Below the pieces are notes generated by a model, which did no database searches, was not told the DNA's origin, and saw nothing but the letters and a program-made list of their open reading frames with translations. The translations under genes and the position numbers were made by a program. A stretch of 64,000 bases of DNA. Source: Sphingobacterium sp. lm-10. GTDB taxonomy: Bacteria > Bacteroidota > Bacteroidia > Sphingobacteriales > Sphingobacteriaceae. The stretch covers positions 620,001 to 684,000 of the forward strand of contig NZ_JAMJWC010000001.1 in the NCBI RefSeq assembly GCF_023554555.1, in the 5' to 3' direction. Below are positions 57,017-64,000 of the stretch, one piece after another (within the stretch, counting starts at the first letter, position 1; the number at the start of each line of letters is the position of its first letter).

Positions 57017-57462
57017 AAAAAATAAGAATAAATAATAGTTTGGTGTATAATCTCCTTGATCATACCTATGACACTAAATTACCTTTTTTAATGAATAAAT
57101 GAAAATTAAATTTGATTTTACCTATTTTTAAGCGAAAAAAAATATCTCTTCATGAATTTGTGTTAACCTTATTTATATATTGAATGTTATTTAGTTATTA
57201 AATTGACTTTTTTTGTTGATTTTATTAAAAATACTCATTAGGATATTATTTTATCATAAAGTTTAATTTCTCTGATCAGTTTATTTTGCTTTAGTGTGTC
57301 AATGTGAGATTACTGAGGGCGGTATAAATAAGTATCTTTACAATAGGAAGGAAGCCTCTTTTGAGGTACATCATAGTCGATAAAAAATACATATTCATGA
57401 TAATGCCAGAGCGAGCTTGGAGGCCAATATGATTATTCATTCGTTGTATGCTATGTTAAGGA
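57017..57462. other. AT-rich spacer upstream of the MACPF gene
   Basis: About 450 bases with no intact gene. Very AT-rich at 57050-57250, which probably contains the MACPF promoter, though I find no consensus box. From about 57340 on, short plus-strand open pieces interrupted by stops (for example IHSLYAMLRNL ending at 57470) suggest a decayed gene leading into the remnant at 57463. Confidence 0.45.
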
Positions 57463-57615
57463 ATTTATGAGGTCCATCCATTTAGTTACGGGTCAGGGCT
57501 CTATGATTTTGATATAAGACCATGGGACAGCTCTGGTAATATAATTAGAAATATAGAAAGTAAAATAGGTGATTGGAAGGCAGGCAATGGAACCGGTTAT
57601 AGAATTCATAGATAA
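57463..57615 (+). pseudogene. C-terminal remnant of a toxin-like protein
   Basis: Fifty codons open to a TAA at 57613-57615, without start codon; a TAA lies two codons upstream in frame. It reads IYEVHPFSYGSGLYDFDIRP and later SKIGDWKAGNGTGYRIHR. The aromatic/Gly-rich, His-ending tail is of the kind that ends secreted polymorphic toxins, but no named domain can be assigned. The broken gene at 57642 starts 26 bases later. Confidence 0.4.
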
Positions 57616-57641
57616 CTAAAAAGCCGTTTAAAATAGTGTAT

Positions 57642-58121
57642 ATGATGATCATAGATAGAGCAATTAGAATATTTGCTACATTTTTGGATAATAGTTGGGA
57701 AACAGTTAATCCTTTGCTTGTTAATAGAGGTTACACCTCTGATCAAGCCTCTATAAATGATTGGCTGCAATCAAATTGGGAGCTTCTCGTTGAGAGATAA
57801 GTATTAAAAATTAATAATTATCTAGAAGCGTATGGGGAAGGTGCAGATTTCAATGGTGCGAGCAGTAGGATTACAGATCCTGATTCTCTACCCAATTTTA
57901 AGATAAAAGCTGTGCCAAAGGATGGGGGCAGTATATTTGATGTTTTAAATGATGAGGAAGTAACGCAGTCCGATTTGGTCTTTGATAGACTAACAGGATT
58001 TCGAAACGGCTTTTATACCCTAGAGCCCAAATTTCAATTTGTGTTACTCAATGACGAGACTAGAGATATAGAAAGACTTGTAAACTTAAAAGATGTGGAA
58101 TTTATTCTAGAGAAGTTGTAA
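57642..58121 (+). pseudogene. Gene broken by an in-frame TAA; possible immunity-type protein
   Basis: One continuous frame of 160 codons interrupted once, by TAA at 57798-57800. Before it: MMIIDRAIRIFATFLDNSWE...WELLVER (52 residues). After it, with no shift of frame: VLKINNYLEAYGEGADFNGA... to FILEKL and a stop at 58119-58121. The two halves together would make a 159-residue acidic cytosolic protein with no signal peptide, the usual shape of an immunity protein. A start at 57912 would yield only the last 69 residues. The position directly after a toxin-like tail supports the reading; the product is unrecognised. Alternatives are a sequencing error at one base or stop-codon read-through. Confidence 0.55.
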
Positions 58122-58148
58122 ATCTTTATTCTGAAAATGAAGAATAAA

Positions 58149-58188
58149 ATAACAAAGCCCAATCTTTCATCGGATTGGGCTTTGTTAT
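58149..58188 (+). terminator. Terminator after the broken gene
   Basis: 16-bp perfect stem (58149-58164 with 58173-58188) and an 8-base loop, 27 bases past the stop at 58121. The loop-side stem is GC-rich; the tail is short of T. Confidence 0.7.
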
Positions 58189-58245
58189 GTATTGCGCATA
58201 TGTTTTCCTGGCCTTGTAATCTCGGATAAGTACTATATAAGGACA

Positions 58246-58275
58246 AAAAATAAGCAACTCTAATTAGAGTTGCTT
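58246..58275 (-). terminator. Terminator of the HesB/IscA gene
   Basis: Palindrome AAGCAACTCTAA/TTAGAGTTGCTT (58252-58275). On the minus strand it is followed by ATTTTTTG. About 30 bases past the stop codon. Confidence 0.7.
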
Positions 58276-58304
58276 ACCCATTACAAACTATATGTATTGA
58301 TTTA

Positions 58305-58631
58305 TTAAACAGAAAAACTCTCTCCACATGCACAAGTGCGGGAGGCATTAGGGTTATGAAACTCAAAACCTTTACCACCTAAGCCGTCTGTATAGTCCAG
58401 CTCTGTGCCTGCCAAGTACAAATATGATTTGATGTCTAGACAAATCTTTACACCATTATCCTCAAAAAACTGATCTCCTTTTTTCTCGACATTGTCGAAA
58501 TCTAACTTATAGGAAAGTCCTGAACATCCACCACTCTCCACCGCAACGCGAACAAAGTACGAGCCATTGTACTGCTCATCCATTAAAATCTCATCTATTC
58601 GTGCTTTCGCTTTCTCTGTGACGGTCACCAT
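58305..58631 (-). CDS. HesB/IscA-type iron-sulfur cluster carrier
   Basis: A-type carrier that receives Fe-S clusters and passes them to target proteins. From the ATG at 58631 (MVTVTEKAKARIDEIL) the 108-residue protein has the family core VAVESGGCSGLSYKL with the first Cys, and the C-terminal SRTCACGESF with the CxC pair; the three cysteines are complete. The SUF/ISC partner genes are not adjacent. Codons upstream of 58631 in frame are not conserved-looking. SufA, IscA and ErpA types cannot be separated by sequence here. Confidence 0.9.
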   Translation of the reverse strand: MVTVTEKAKARIDEILMDEQYNGSYFVRVAVESGGCSGLSYKLDFDNVEKKGDQFFEDNGVKICLDIKSYLYLAGTELDYTDGLGGKGFEFHNPNASRTCACGESFSV

Positions 58632-58896
58632 GATATGCCTTTTTAGTATATATACAAATAACCGTAATATTTGGAAAAAAAACAATGCGATCCCGTTTGA
58701 TTTGTGTCATATCATTTTCAGATCTGAATAAATTACAAGCTGCGATGTTATATTGGCTTGTTAGAGAGTGTTTTATTGTAATAATTGCAATGCAATTACG
58801 AGAATTAACGATTTTTAGTAAAATATAACGTCTTGTTTTTCGTAAATTGTTTGAAATATTTAAGGAGAGAATTTTTAGCATTTAATTGAATAAGAT

Positions 58897-59163
58897 ATGA
58901 CAGCAACTTTGATCGAGAAGGAAGAGATTGAGCAATATAAATTTGTTCCTGCTGAGGTGGATCGTACAGATGAATTTGCCTCTAAATTGTCAGGGGCATT
59001 ACGCCTAGGGAATGAGTTTAAATCAAAGGTAGCATTAACGTTTATGACAGAAGATGGCGCGAAACGCGTGGAAACGACGGTTTGGTCATTGACAGAGAAA
59101 TACATTGTATTGAAAGCAGGGGTGTTAATACCTATGCGTTCATTGATTAACGTGAGCTATTAG
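58897..59163 (+). CDS. Small conserved-looking protein of unknown function
   Basis: 88 residues, no signal peptide, no cysteine. The N-terminal half is acidic (LIEKEEIEQYKFVPAEVDRT) and the C-terminal half has regular beta-like strands (KVALTFMTEDGAKRVETTVW, YIVLKAGVLIPMRSLINV). It resembles the short hypothetical proteins kept in Sphingobacteriaceae and Flavobacteriia, which I cannot tie to a function. Good codon use and a purine-rich TAAGGAGAG about 27 bases upstream support translation. It lies 38 bases before the peptidase gene. Confidence 0.6.
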   Translation: MTATLIEKEEIEQYKFVPAEVDRTDEFASKLSGALRLGNEFKSKVALTFMTEDGAKRVETTVWSLTEKYIVLKAGVLIPMRSLINVSY

Positions 59164-59201
59164 ATTAATTGTTACGTAATCTATCGATTCCACTACAAAA
59201 C

Positions 59202-60584
59202 ATGCATAAACTACTATTAGCCCTTGCAACAATAGGGCTTACGTCTGGCTCTTTTGCGCAAACAGACACGACCATGATGCGCGAAATCTATCGTCATTCG
59301 CTCACAAAAGGAGAAGCTTACGACGATTTACGGTATCTCACAAAAGAAATTGGCCATCGTATCGCGGGATCTGATCGAGCGGAGAAAGCAGTCCGATGGT
59401 CTGAGTCCTTAATGAAAACATTGCCATTTGATCGCGTGTACTTGCAGGATGTAACCGTTCCCTATTGGGATAGAGGAGCACCGGAAAAGGCAATTTTAGT
59501 TGGCAATAACGATACTTTGCAAGTATTGGCTTTGGGAGGTTCTATAGGCACACCTAAAGAGGGGTTGGAAGCCGAAGTGCTGGAAGTAGAATACTTGTCT
59601 GAGTTACAGGATCACGGAGAAAATGTATATGGAAAAATAGTCTTCGTAAACAAGCCTTGGGATGAATCATTGGTAGAAACCGGAATGGCCTACGGATTGA
59701 ATACAGCGCAACGTAGTCGTGGCCCGGCGGAAGTAGCTAAATTTGGCGGGGTAGCCTATTTATTTCGCTCGCTTTCTTCCTCGACAAGAGATGATTTTCC
59801 ACATACAGGCGGTACCCGATATGTAGAAGGAATAGATAGTATTCCAGCGATGGCTATTTCAGTGGTAAGTGCAGAACGCTTGCATACAGCGTTACAACAA
59901 AATCCAAAATCCAAAGTTTACCTGGAGCAACATGTAGGATGGAAGGGACCTGTGCAAACGCATAATGTCATTGCAGAATGGCGCGGTAGTGAGAAGCCAG
60001 ATGAAATTATCACCATCGGTGGACATATCGATTCCTGGGATGTTGGCGAAGGTGCGCATGATAATGGAACGGGAACCATGGGTACGCTGGACGCGATCCG
60101 CACGTTGATGAAATTAGGCTATAAGCCAAAACATACCATTCGCTTAGTCTTTTATATGAATGAAGAAAATGGCGTACATGGTGCTACACGATATGGAGAG
60201 TTAGCAGAAGAGAATAAGGAAAAAATTATTGCTGCAATTGAAAGCGATGCCGGAGGATTTGCTCCCCGGGGTTTTGATATTAAAGCTTCCCGGGAATCTG
60301 TAGATTGGATTCAGTCAACTTGGAAACCCTTATTTGAGCAACAATATTGGGTATCTCGCTTTTTGCAGGGCAGTCCGGGCGTAGATTCGGGTATATGGGC
60401 CAAGCAATTTCCAAATACCGTCATGTTCAACTTCCGACCGGATCCACATCGTTATTTTGATTTGCATCACACCGATAAAGATGTTTTTGAAGCGGTAGAC
60501 CGACGGGAACTTCAATCTGGTGTAGCAGCAATTGCCTCCTTACTATACCTGGTGGATTCACAAATAGATCAATTACCAAAATAA
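59202..60584 (+). CDS. Secreted M28-family metallopeptidase
   Basis: Exported zinc peptidase of the M28 family (aminopeptidase/carboxypeptidase Q-like). The signal peptide (MHKLLLALATIGLTSGSFAQ) is followed by a pro/PA-like region (about 100-200). The metal-binding set is GGHIDSWDVGEGAHDNGTG (about 269-287), NEENG (about 324-328), ESDAGG (about 350-355) and LHHTDKD (about 432-438), all intact and containing both zinc sites. Length (460 aa) is typical. The ATG at 59202 starts the signal peptide; an upstream in-frame start would spoil it. Confidence 0.93.
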   Translation: MHKLLLALATIGLTSGSFAQTDTTMMREIYRHSLTKGEAYDDLRYLTKEIGHRIAGSDRAEKAVRWSESLMKTLPFDRVYLQDVTVPYWDRGAPEKAILVGNNDTLQVLALGGSIGTPKEGLEAEVLEVEYLSELQDHGENVYGKIVFVNKPWDESLVETGMAYGLNTAQRSRGPAEVAKFGGVAYLFRSLSSSTRDDFPHTGGTRYVEGIDSIPAMAISVVSAERLHTALQQNPKSKVYLEQHVGWKGPVQTHNVIAEWRGSEKPDEIITIGGHIDSWDVGEGAHDNGTGTMGTLDAIRTLMKLGYKPKHTIRLVFYMNEENGVHGATRYGELAEENKEKIIAAIESDAGGFAPRGFDIKASRESVDWIQSTWKPLFEQQYWVSRFLQGSPGVDSGIWAKQFPNTVMFNFRPDPHRYFDLHHTDKDVFEAVDRRELQSGVAAIASLLYLVDSQIDQLPK

Positions 60585-60605
60585 ACCTGCAGGATGATGG
60601 AACTC

Positions 60606-61580
60606 ATGAAGGCAATTAAATTGGATTATGCCAATAATTCCCCGCAAATTCGATGGGAAAATGTTCCTTATCCACATCCAACGGCAGAAGGACAAGTGCT
60701 TATCCGGGTAAAAGCGGCAGGAGTAAATCGACCCGATATTTTGCAACGCGATAGAATGTATACCCCTCCGGCTGATGCCTCACCAATTTTAGGGTTGGAG
60801 GTGGCCGGTGTCGTAGAACAGGTTTTTGGCGAAAGCCGATGGAGAGCTGGCGACGAAGTTTGTGCGCTTACGCACGGAGGTGGATATGCTGAATATGTGT
60901 GGGTAGATGAGCGGCACTGTTTGCCCAAGCCAGCAGGCTGGTCATTTGCAGAGGCGGCATCCTTGCCAGAAACCTACTTTACCGTTTGGTTCAATGTTTT
61001 TATGCAAGGCAAGCTTGGCAACAGTCAAAAGGAAACCTTGTTGGTCCATGCAGGAGCAAGCGGGATCGGAGTAGCCGCTATACAGATGGCAAAAGCGCTG
61101 GGACATCGTGTCGTCATTACTGCTCGTAAAGAAGAGCAGTTAAAATTATGTCAGGACATCGGTGCCGATGCGGCAATTTTGTTGGACGAACTTTGGGTAA
61201 AGAAAGTACAGGAATTGTCTGGTTCGATCCACGTCATACTGGATATGTTGGGAGAAACAACCGTTTCAGGTAATATAAAGGTATTAGGTAAGGGGGGAAG
61301 GTTGGTCTGGATCGCCTTTCTCACCGGAGCCAAAGTCACCGTGCCAATTCCACAAATTATGGAGAAACAAATCTCGTTAACCGGTAGTTTTCTTCGGCCA
61401 CAATCGTTTAATGTGAAGGCGGGTATTGCAGAAGGGTTGCGTGCGCAAATCTGGCCAAAAATAGCATCTGGCGTTATAAAACCAATCGTAGAAAAGGTAT
61501 TCCCTATTCAAGAGGTCGAGAAAGCACATGCCTGGCTGGAAAAAGGCGGACATGTGGGTAAGATTGTGCTGACAGTATGA
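60606..61580 (+). CDS. NAD(P)H quinone oxidoreductase (PIG3/zeta-crystallin-like)
   Basis: Medium-chain dehydrogenase/reductase of the zinc-free quinone oxidoreductase group. AAGVNRPDILQRDRMY (about 34-49) matches the catalytic-domain motif of PIG3 types. HAGASGIGVAAIQMAKALGHRVV (about 141-163) is the NADPH Rossmann site, and the end GGHVGKIVL is typical. The structural zinc cysteines of alcohol dehydrogenases are absent. Start at 60606 (MKAIKLD) matches the family; ATGs at 60594 and 60597 are alternatives. Ten to twenty bases after the peptidase gene. Confidence 0.92.
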   Translation: MKAIKLDYANNSPQIRWENVPYPHPTAEGQVLIRVKAAGVNRPDILQRDRMYTPPADASPILGLEVAGVVEQVFGESRWRAGDEVCALTHGGGYAEYVWVDERHCLPKPAGWSFAEAASLPETYFTVWFNVFMQGKLGNSQKETLLVHAGASGIGVAAIQMAKALGHRVVITARKEEQLKLCQDIGADAAILLDELWVKKVQELSGSIHVILDMLGETTVSGNIKVLGKGGRLVWIAFLTGAKVTVPIPQIMEKQISLTGSFLRPQSFNVKAGIAEGLRAQIWPKIASGVIKPIVEKVFPIQEVEKAHAWLEKGGHVGKIVLTV

Positions 61581-61726
61581 TTTCTAGATAAAGAAACCTC
61601 CTTAACTTGTTCTAGATCAACGGCGCAATATTTGCATTCCAATAAATCTGTTTCTCGACCAACCATAATCACCAGTTTTTAGTAGTTGATCTCAAATTTG
61701 TATATTGGTCGCATTCTACCGAATAC

Positions 61727-62350
61727 ATGCAAGAGATTTCAAACGATCACTTAAAGAGACTATGGGATCAGGTCTGTCTCCAAGACGATTTAAAATCGTT
61801 CGAGCTGCTTTTCTATCAGCTTAATAGCAATTTACTGATATTCTGCGACACCATCATTCACAATGAAGCCGCTGCGGAAGAGCTTGTGTCTGACCTATTT
61901 GTGCATGTTTGGAACAATAGGACGACGCTGCACCACGTTTTGAAGCCGCGATCCTACCTCTACGCAGCCGTTAAAAATAAAGCACTAAATTACCTCAAGC
62001 AGTTCTCACACTTGCAATTACATGTCGATCTTTCAGATACCGTCAAAGTAATTGATAGTACCGATCCAAATACGCTGCTAGAGCGTAAGGAGTTTTTTGC
62101 AAAGATTGATGGCATCATAGCACGACTACCTACACAAACGTTGCTGGTCTTTCGCTTAGTGAAAGAAGATGGGATGAAGTATGATGAGGTGGCCAAACTC
62201 TTGAACATTTCTGCACGTACCGTTCAAACACACATGCGCCTAGCTTTTCAGAAAATATCCGGTCTCTTAAAAGCTTATGTTGATCGCGATAAAGCTCGCT
62301 TATCTAATAAGTTCTATTCCATTGCGATCCTGATTTTACCTTTTTTATAA
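61727..62350 (+). CDS. ECF RNA polymerase sigma factor (FecI-type)
   Basis: Directs transcription of a TonB-receptor operon when released from its FecR partner. Region 2 lies at about 20-80 (FYQLNSNLLIFCDTII, AAAEELVSDLFVHVWNNR), with the -10-binding helix. Region 4 lies at about 120-185 (ARLPTQTLLVFRLVKEDGMK, YDEVAKLLNISARTVQTHM), a clear helix-turn-helix. The last 20 residues are hydrophobic (FYSIAILILPFL), an unusual tail for a soluble sigma factor, perhaps a membrane tether. Followed by FecR and an STN-domain receptor, the standard order. Confidence 0.94.
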   Translation: MQEISNDHLKRLWDQVCLQDDLKSFELLFYQLNSNLLIFCDTIIHNEAAAEELVSDLFVHVWNNRTTLHHVLKPRSYLYAAVKNKALNYLKQFSHLQLHVDLSDTVKVIDSTDPNTLLERKEFFAKIDGIIARLPTQTLLVFRLVKEDGMKYDEVAKLLNISARTVQTHMRLAFQKISGLLKAYVDRDKARLSNKFYSIAILILPFL

Positions 62351-62433
62351 AATCTCATTTTTCTTCTACGCCTTTTTTGCAAAATTGTTGTCATACCTAT
62401 GGAAAGGCTTCCTATGGCCACCTATGAAATTCC

Positions 62434-63444
62434 ATGCAACAAGATAGATTTCAGTATTTGGCTAGCAAAAAGCTAGGGGATCAACTCAGTGCCGCAGAGG
62501 CATTGGAGTTCGATGCGCTTTTGCTCCAATATCCCGATCTGCTTCTAGAGTACAAGTTACTGGAGCACTACTGGTCGGACAAGCATAGTCAAAATCGCCG
62601 TGATCGCGAGCTCTTTCAAAAAGTATTGCAACGCATCGACCATCAGCCACCTCGGCGAAGAAGTCGTTTGGTGAAGTTCATTCTTCCGATCGGACTAGCT
62701 GCCAGTTTGATACTGGCGATAGGTCTATTTGTTTTCTATAATGCTGGGCCAGCAGAGCAAAAATTTGTAGCCGATCGTAAACAACAGAAAGTCATATTAG
62801 ACGATGGTACAGAAGTGATATTGAATTATAAAAGCACACTCTACTATCCGGATAAATTCGACAAAGATGTACGGCAAGTTACCATCGTAGGTGAAGCGTT
62901 CTTTCGTGTAGCAAAAGAACAGGATAGGCCATTCATCGTGAACACGCAGCATGCGCTATTAAAGGTTTTGGGTACCAGCTTTAACGTACGCGCGTATCCA
63001 GATGAAACAATCACCGAAGCCAGCTTGATTGAAGGCGTGTTGGAAGTGACTGCTACGCATAAAAAAGCAAAACCCATTTTATTGCGTCCATCTGATAAGG
63101 TCATCATTTCCAATCAGCCAGCAAAGCGGCCCGATGCCCGTAACAATGTACTCGCCCAAAAAGCCAAAATAACTTTCCTCAAACCGACCGATGTACAAGC
63201 CATGGAGACGACTTGGTTAGAAAATAAATTAGTCTTTAAGGATCAGACGTTTGCCGATTTAGCCAAAGTATTAGAAAGAAAATATGACATACGCTTGGAG
63301 TTTAAAGAGGCCAAACTCGCTAAGATGCGATTTACTGCACGATTCGAACAAGAAAGCCTGGAAGAAATTCTAGCAGCATTGCAATTGGCGGCATCATTTC
63401 AATATCAAGTCGATGATAACCAGATTACCATAACCAAATACTAA
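62434..63444 (+). CDS. FecR-family anti-sigma factor
   Basis: Inner-membrane regulator that holds the sigma factor and passes the periplasmic signal. A cytosolic N-terminal part (about 1-88) precedes one transmembrane helix (FILPIGLAASLILAIGLFVFY, about 87-107). The periplasmic FecR domain follows: VTIVGEAFFRVAKEQDRPFI, LKVLGTSFNVRAYPDETITE, SLIEGVLEV. A C-terminal DUF4974-like piece (LAKVLERKYDIRLEF, FTARFEQESLEEILAALQ) completes it. Length (336 aa) is typical. Confidence 0.94.
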   Translation: MQQDRFQYLASKKLGDQLSAAEALEFDALLLQYPDLLLEYKLLEHYWSDKHSQNRRDRELFQKVLQRIDHQPPRRRSRLVKFILPIGLAASLILAIGLFVFYNAGPAEQKFVADRKQQKVILDDGTEVILNYKSTLYYPDKFDKDVRQVTIVGEAFFRVAKEQDRPFIVNTQHALLKVLGTSFNVRAYPDETITEASLIEGVLEVTATHKKAKPILLRPSDKVIISNQPAKRPDARNNVLAQKAKITFLKPTDVQAMETTWLENKLVFKDQTFADLAKVLERKYDIRLEFKEAKLAKMRFTARFEQESLEEILAALQLAASFQYQVDDNQITITKY

Positions 63445-63488
63445 AAAAACCTAGTCAAAATGAGTAGTTCAAAACAACCTACATAAAT

Positions 63489-63565
63489 GGTGAAAGCTGC
63501 CAGGCAGCTTCCACCTAATCACTGTGAATAAACAAGAATCGGGACAGCATTTGCCGATGCCGTCC
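63489..63565 (+). promoter_or_regulatory. Two stacked hairpins before the TonB-receptor gene
   Basis: 63489-63501 pairs with 63503-63515 (one mismatch in 13 bp) and 63542-63550 pairs with 63557-63565 (one mismatch in 9 bp), the second followed by CCTTTAT. They lie between fecR and the receptor start at 63589 and may reduce read-through. Confidence 0.45.
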
Positions 63566-63588
63566 TTTATCCAATTTGTATTAAATTT

Positions 63589-64000
63589 ATGATTTTTTTT
63601 CAACACCCAAGTGGTGCTTTTAGAAGGCATGGACTTTTTAAAAAGCTTATGACCATGAAGTTGATTGTGTTTTTTATGCTATTGCTGCATCTACAGAGTT
63701 ATGCCAAGGTGCATGCACAGAACAAGATCACGATGCAGCATCGATCCATCTCTATTACAGCGCTTTTAAACACACTCGAATCCAAAACAGACTACCGCTT
63801 TGTGTTCAATCAAGATGCTTTAGCGAGCAAGGGAACGGTGAACATCAATGCCAAAAATGAGTCTGTCATCAACGTTTTGAAAAAGGTGCTGGGCGCTAAA
63901 GGCATTTCATTTACAGAAATGGAAAATAACTTGATCGTGATCAACAATCCTGCATCGCAGCAGCGCGTTTCGGGCGAAGTAAAAGACACGGAAGGCAATC
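63589..64000 (+). CDS. TonB-dependent SusC/RagA-type receptor with STN domain, truncated by window end
   Basis: Start of an outer-membrane receptor gene controlled by the upstream sigma/FecR pair. The visible 137 codons give a long basic N-terminus (MIFFQHPSGAFRRHGLFKKL), a signal peptide (MKLIVFFMLLLHLQSYAKV), then the STN (secretin/TonB N-terminal) domain with ITALLNTLESKTDYRFVFNQ (about 54-73) and VINVLKKVLGAKGISFTEME. The following QRVSGEVKDTEGN is the beginning of the carboxypeptidase-like domain. ATGs at 63649 and 63655 are possible shorter starts; the upstream basic extension is a common feature of this subfamily, so 63589 is preferred. Confidence 0.88.
   Translation, partial: MIFFQHPSGAFRRHGLFKKLMTMKLIVFFMLLLHLQSYAKVHAQNKITMQHRSISITALLNTLESKTDYRFVFNQDALASKGTVNINAKNESVINVLKKVLGAKGISFTEMENNLIVINNPASQQRVSGEVKDTEGN

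Noticed and set aside
57912..58121. Independent 69-residue gene
   Set aside because: The same frame continues upstream to 57642 apart from one stop, so it is better read as the second half of a broken gene.

Overview
The window reads as chromosome of a member of the Bacteroidota, most likely Sphingobacteriaceae (Sphingobacterium/Pedobacter relatives). The basis is SusC/SusD pairs, a FecI/FecR/TonB-receptor cluster, class-specific proteins (DUF3098, DUF3810, Bacteroidota-type LeuS, split 5'-nucleotidase), lipoprotein signals with MSAC/AISC-type lipoboxes, and promoters of the TTTG / TAnnTTTG type. I saw no rRNA, tRNA, CRISPR array, transposase or integrase. Layout: 1-7.4 kb holds housekeeping genes: a truncated CPA2 antiporter, an ExoX-like exonuclease, trxB, an NlpE-like lipoprotein, queA, ispD, a 50-residue membrane protein, a LOG-family protein and recR. 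7.4-11 kb (minus strand) carries a two-gene split 5'-nucleotidase, a LuxE-like acyl-activating enzyme and fabG. 11.2-23.4 kb carries mqo, pnuC, an acyl-CoA-dehydrogenase-fold protein, a tiny 30-codon gene with its own terminator, an outer-membrane protein, wbqC, a lipid A-type acyltransferase, a glycosyltransferase, ligA, dapA, galT and galK. 23.5-35 kb (minus strand) is a polysaccharide utilisation locus: GH3 beta-glucosidase, GH144-type lipoprotein, SusD, SusC and a membrane-spanning propeller/Y_Y_Y/LuxR-HTH regulator. The GH144 + GH3 combination points to beta-1,2-glucan as substrate. 35-51.2 kb is again core: the ftsX-DUF3098-uppP-truB-ribF run, leuS with an unusually long AT-rich insert, an AI-2E-family transporter, an ABC-F ATPase, pyrD, an HDAC-like deacetylase, a YejK/NdpA-like protein and DUF3810. 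51.2-58.2 kb is the accessory region. It contains a collagen-like lipoprotein, an acyltransferase-3 membrane protein, a NUC1-type nuclease lipoprotein and a MACPF lipoprotein with three C-terminal repeats. Its spacers hold decayed coding remnants, among them a gene broken by an in-frame stop that has the layout of an immunity gene behind a toxin tail. 58.3-64 kb holds an IscA/HesB protein, a small conserved-looking protein, an M28 peptidase, a quinone oxidoreductase, and an ECF sigma factor, FecR anti-sigma factor and STN-domain TonB receptor (cut by the window end). The most promising place for something not well described is the 51-58 kb lipoprotein island: a secreted nuclease and a pore-forming MACPF protein beside degenerate toxin/immunity-like remnants suggest interbacterial antagonism. 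That functional reading is inference.
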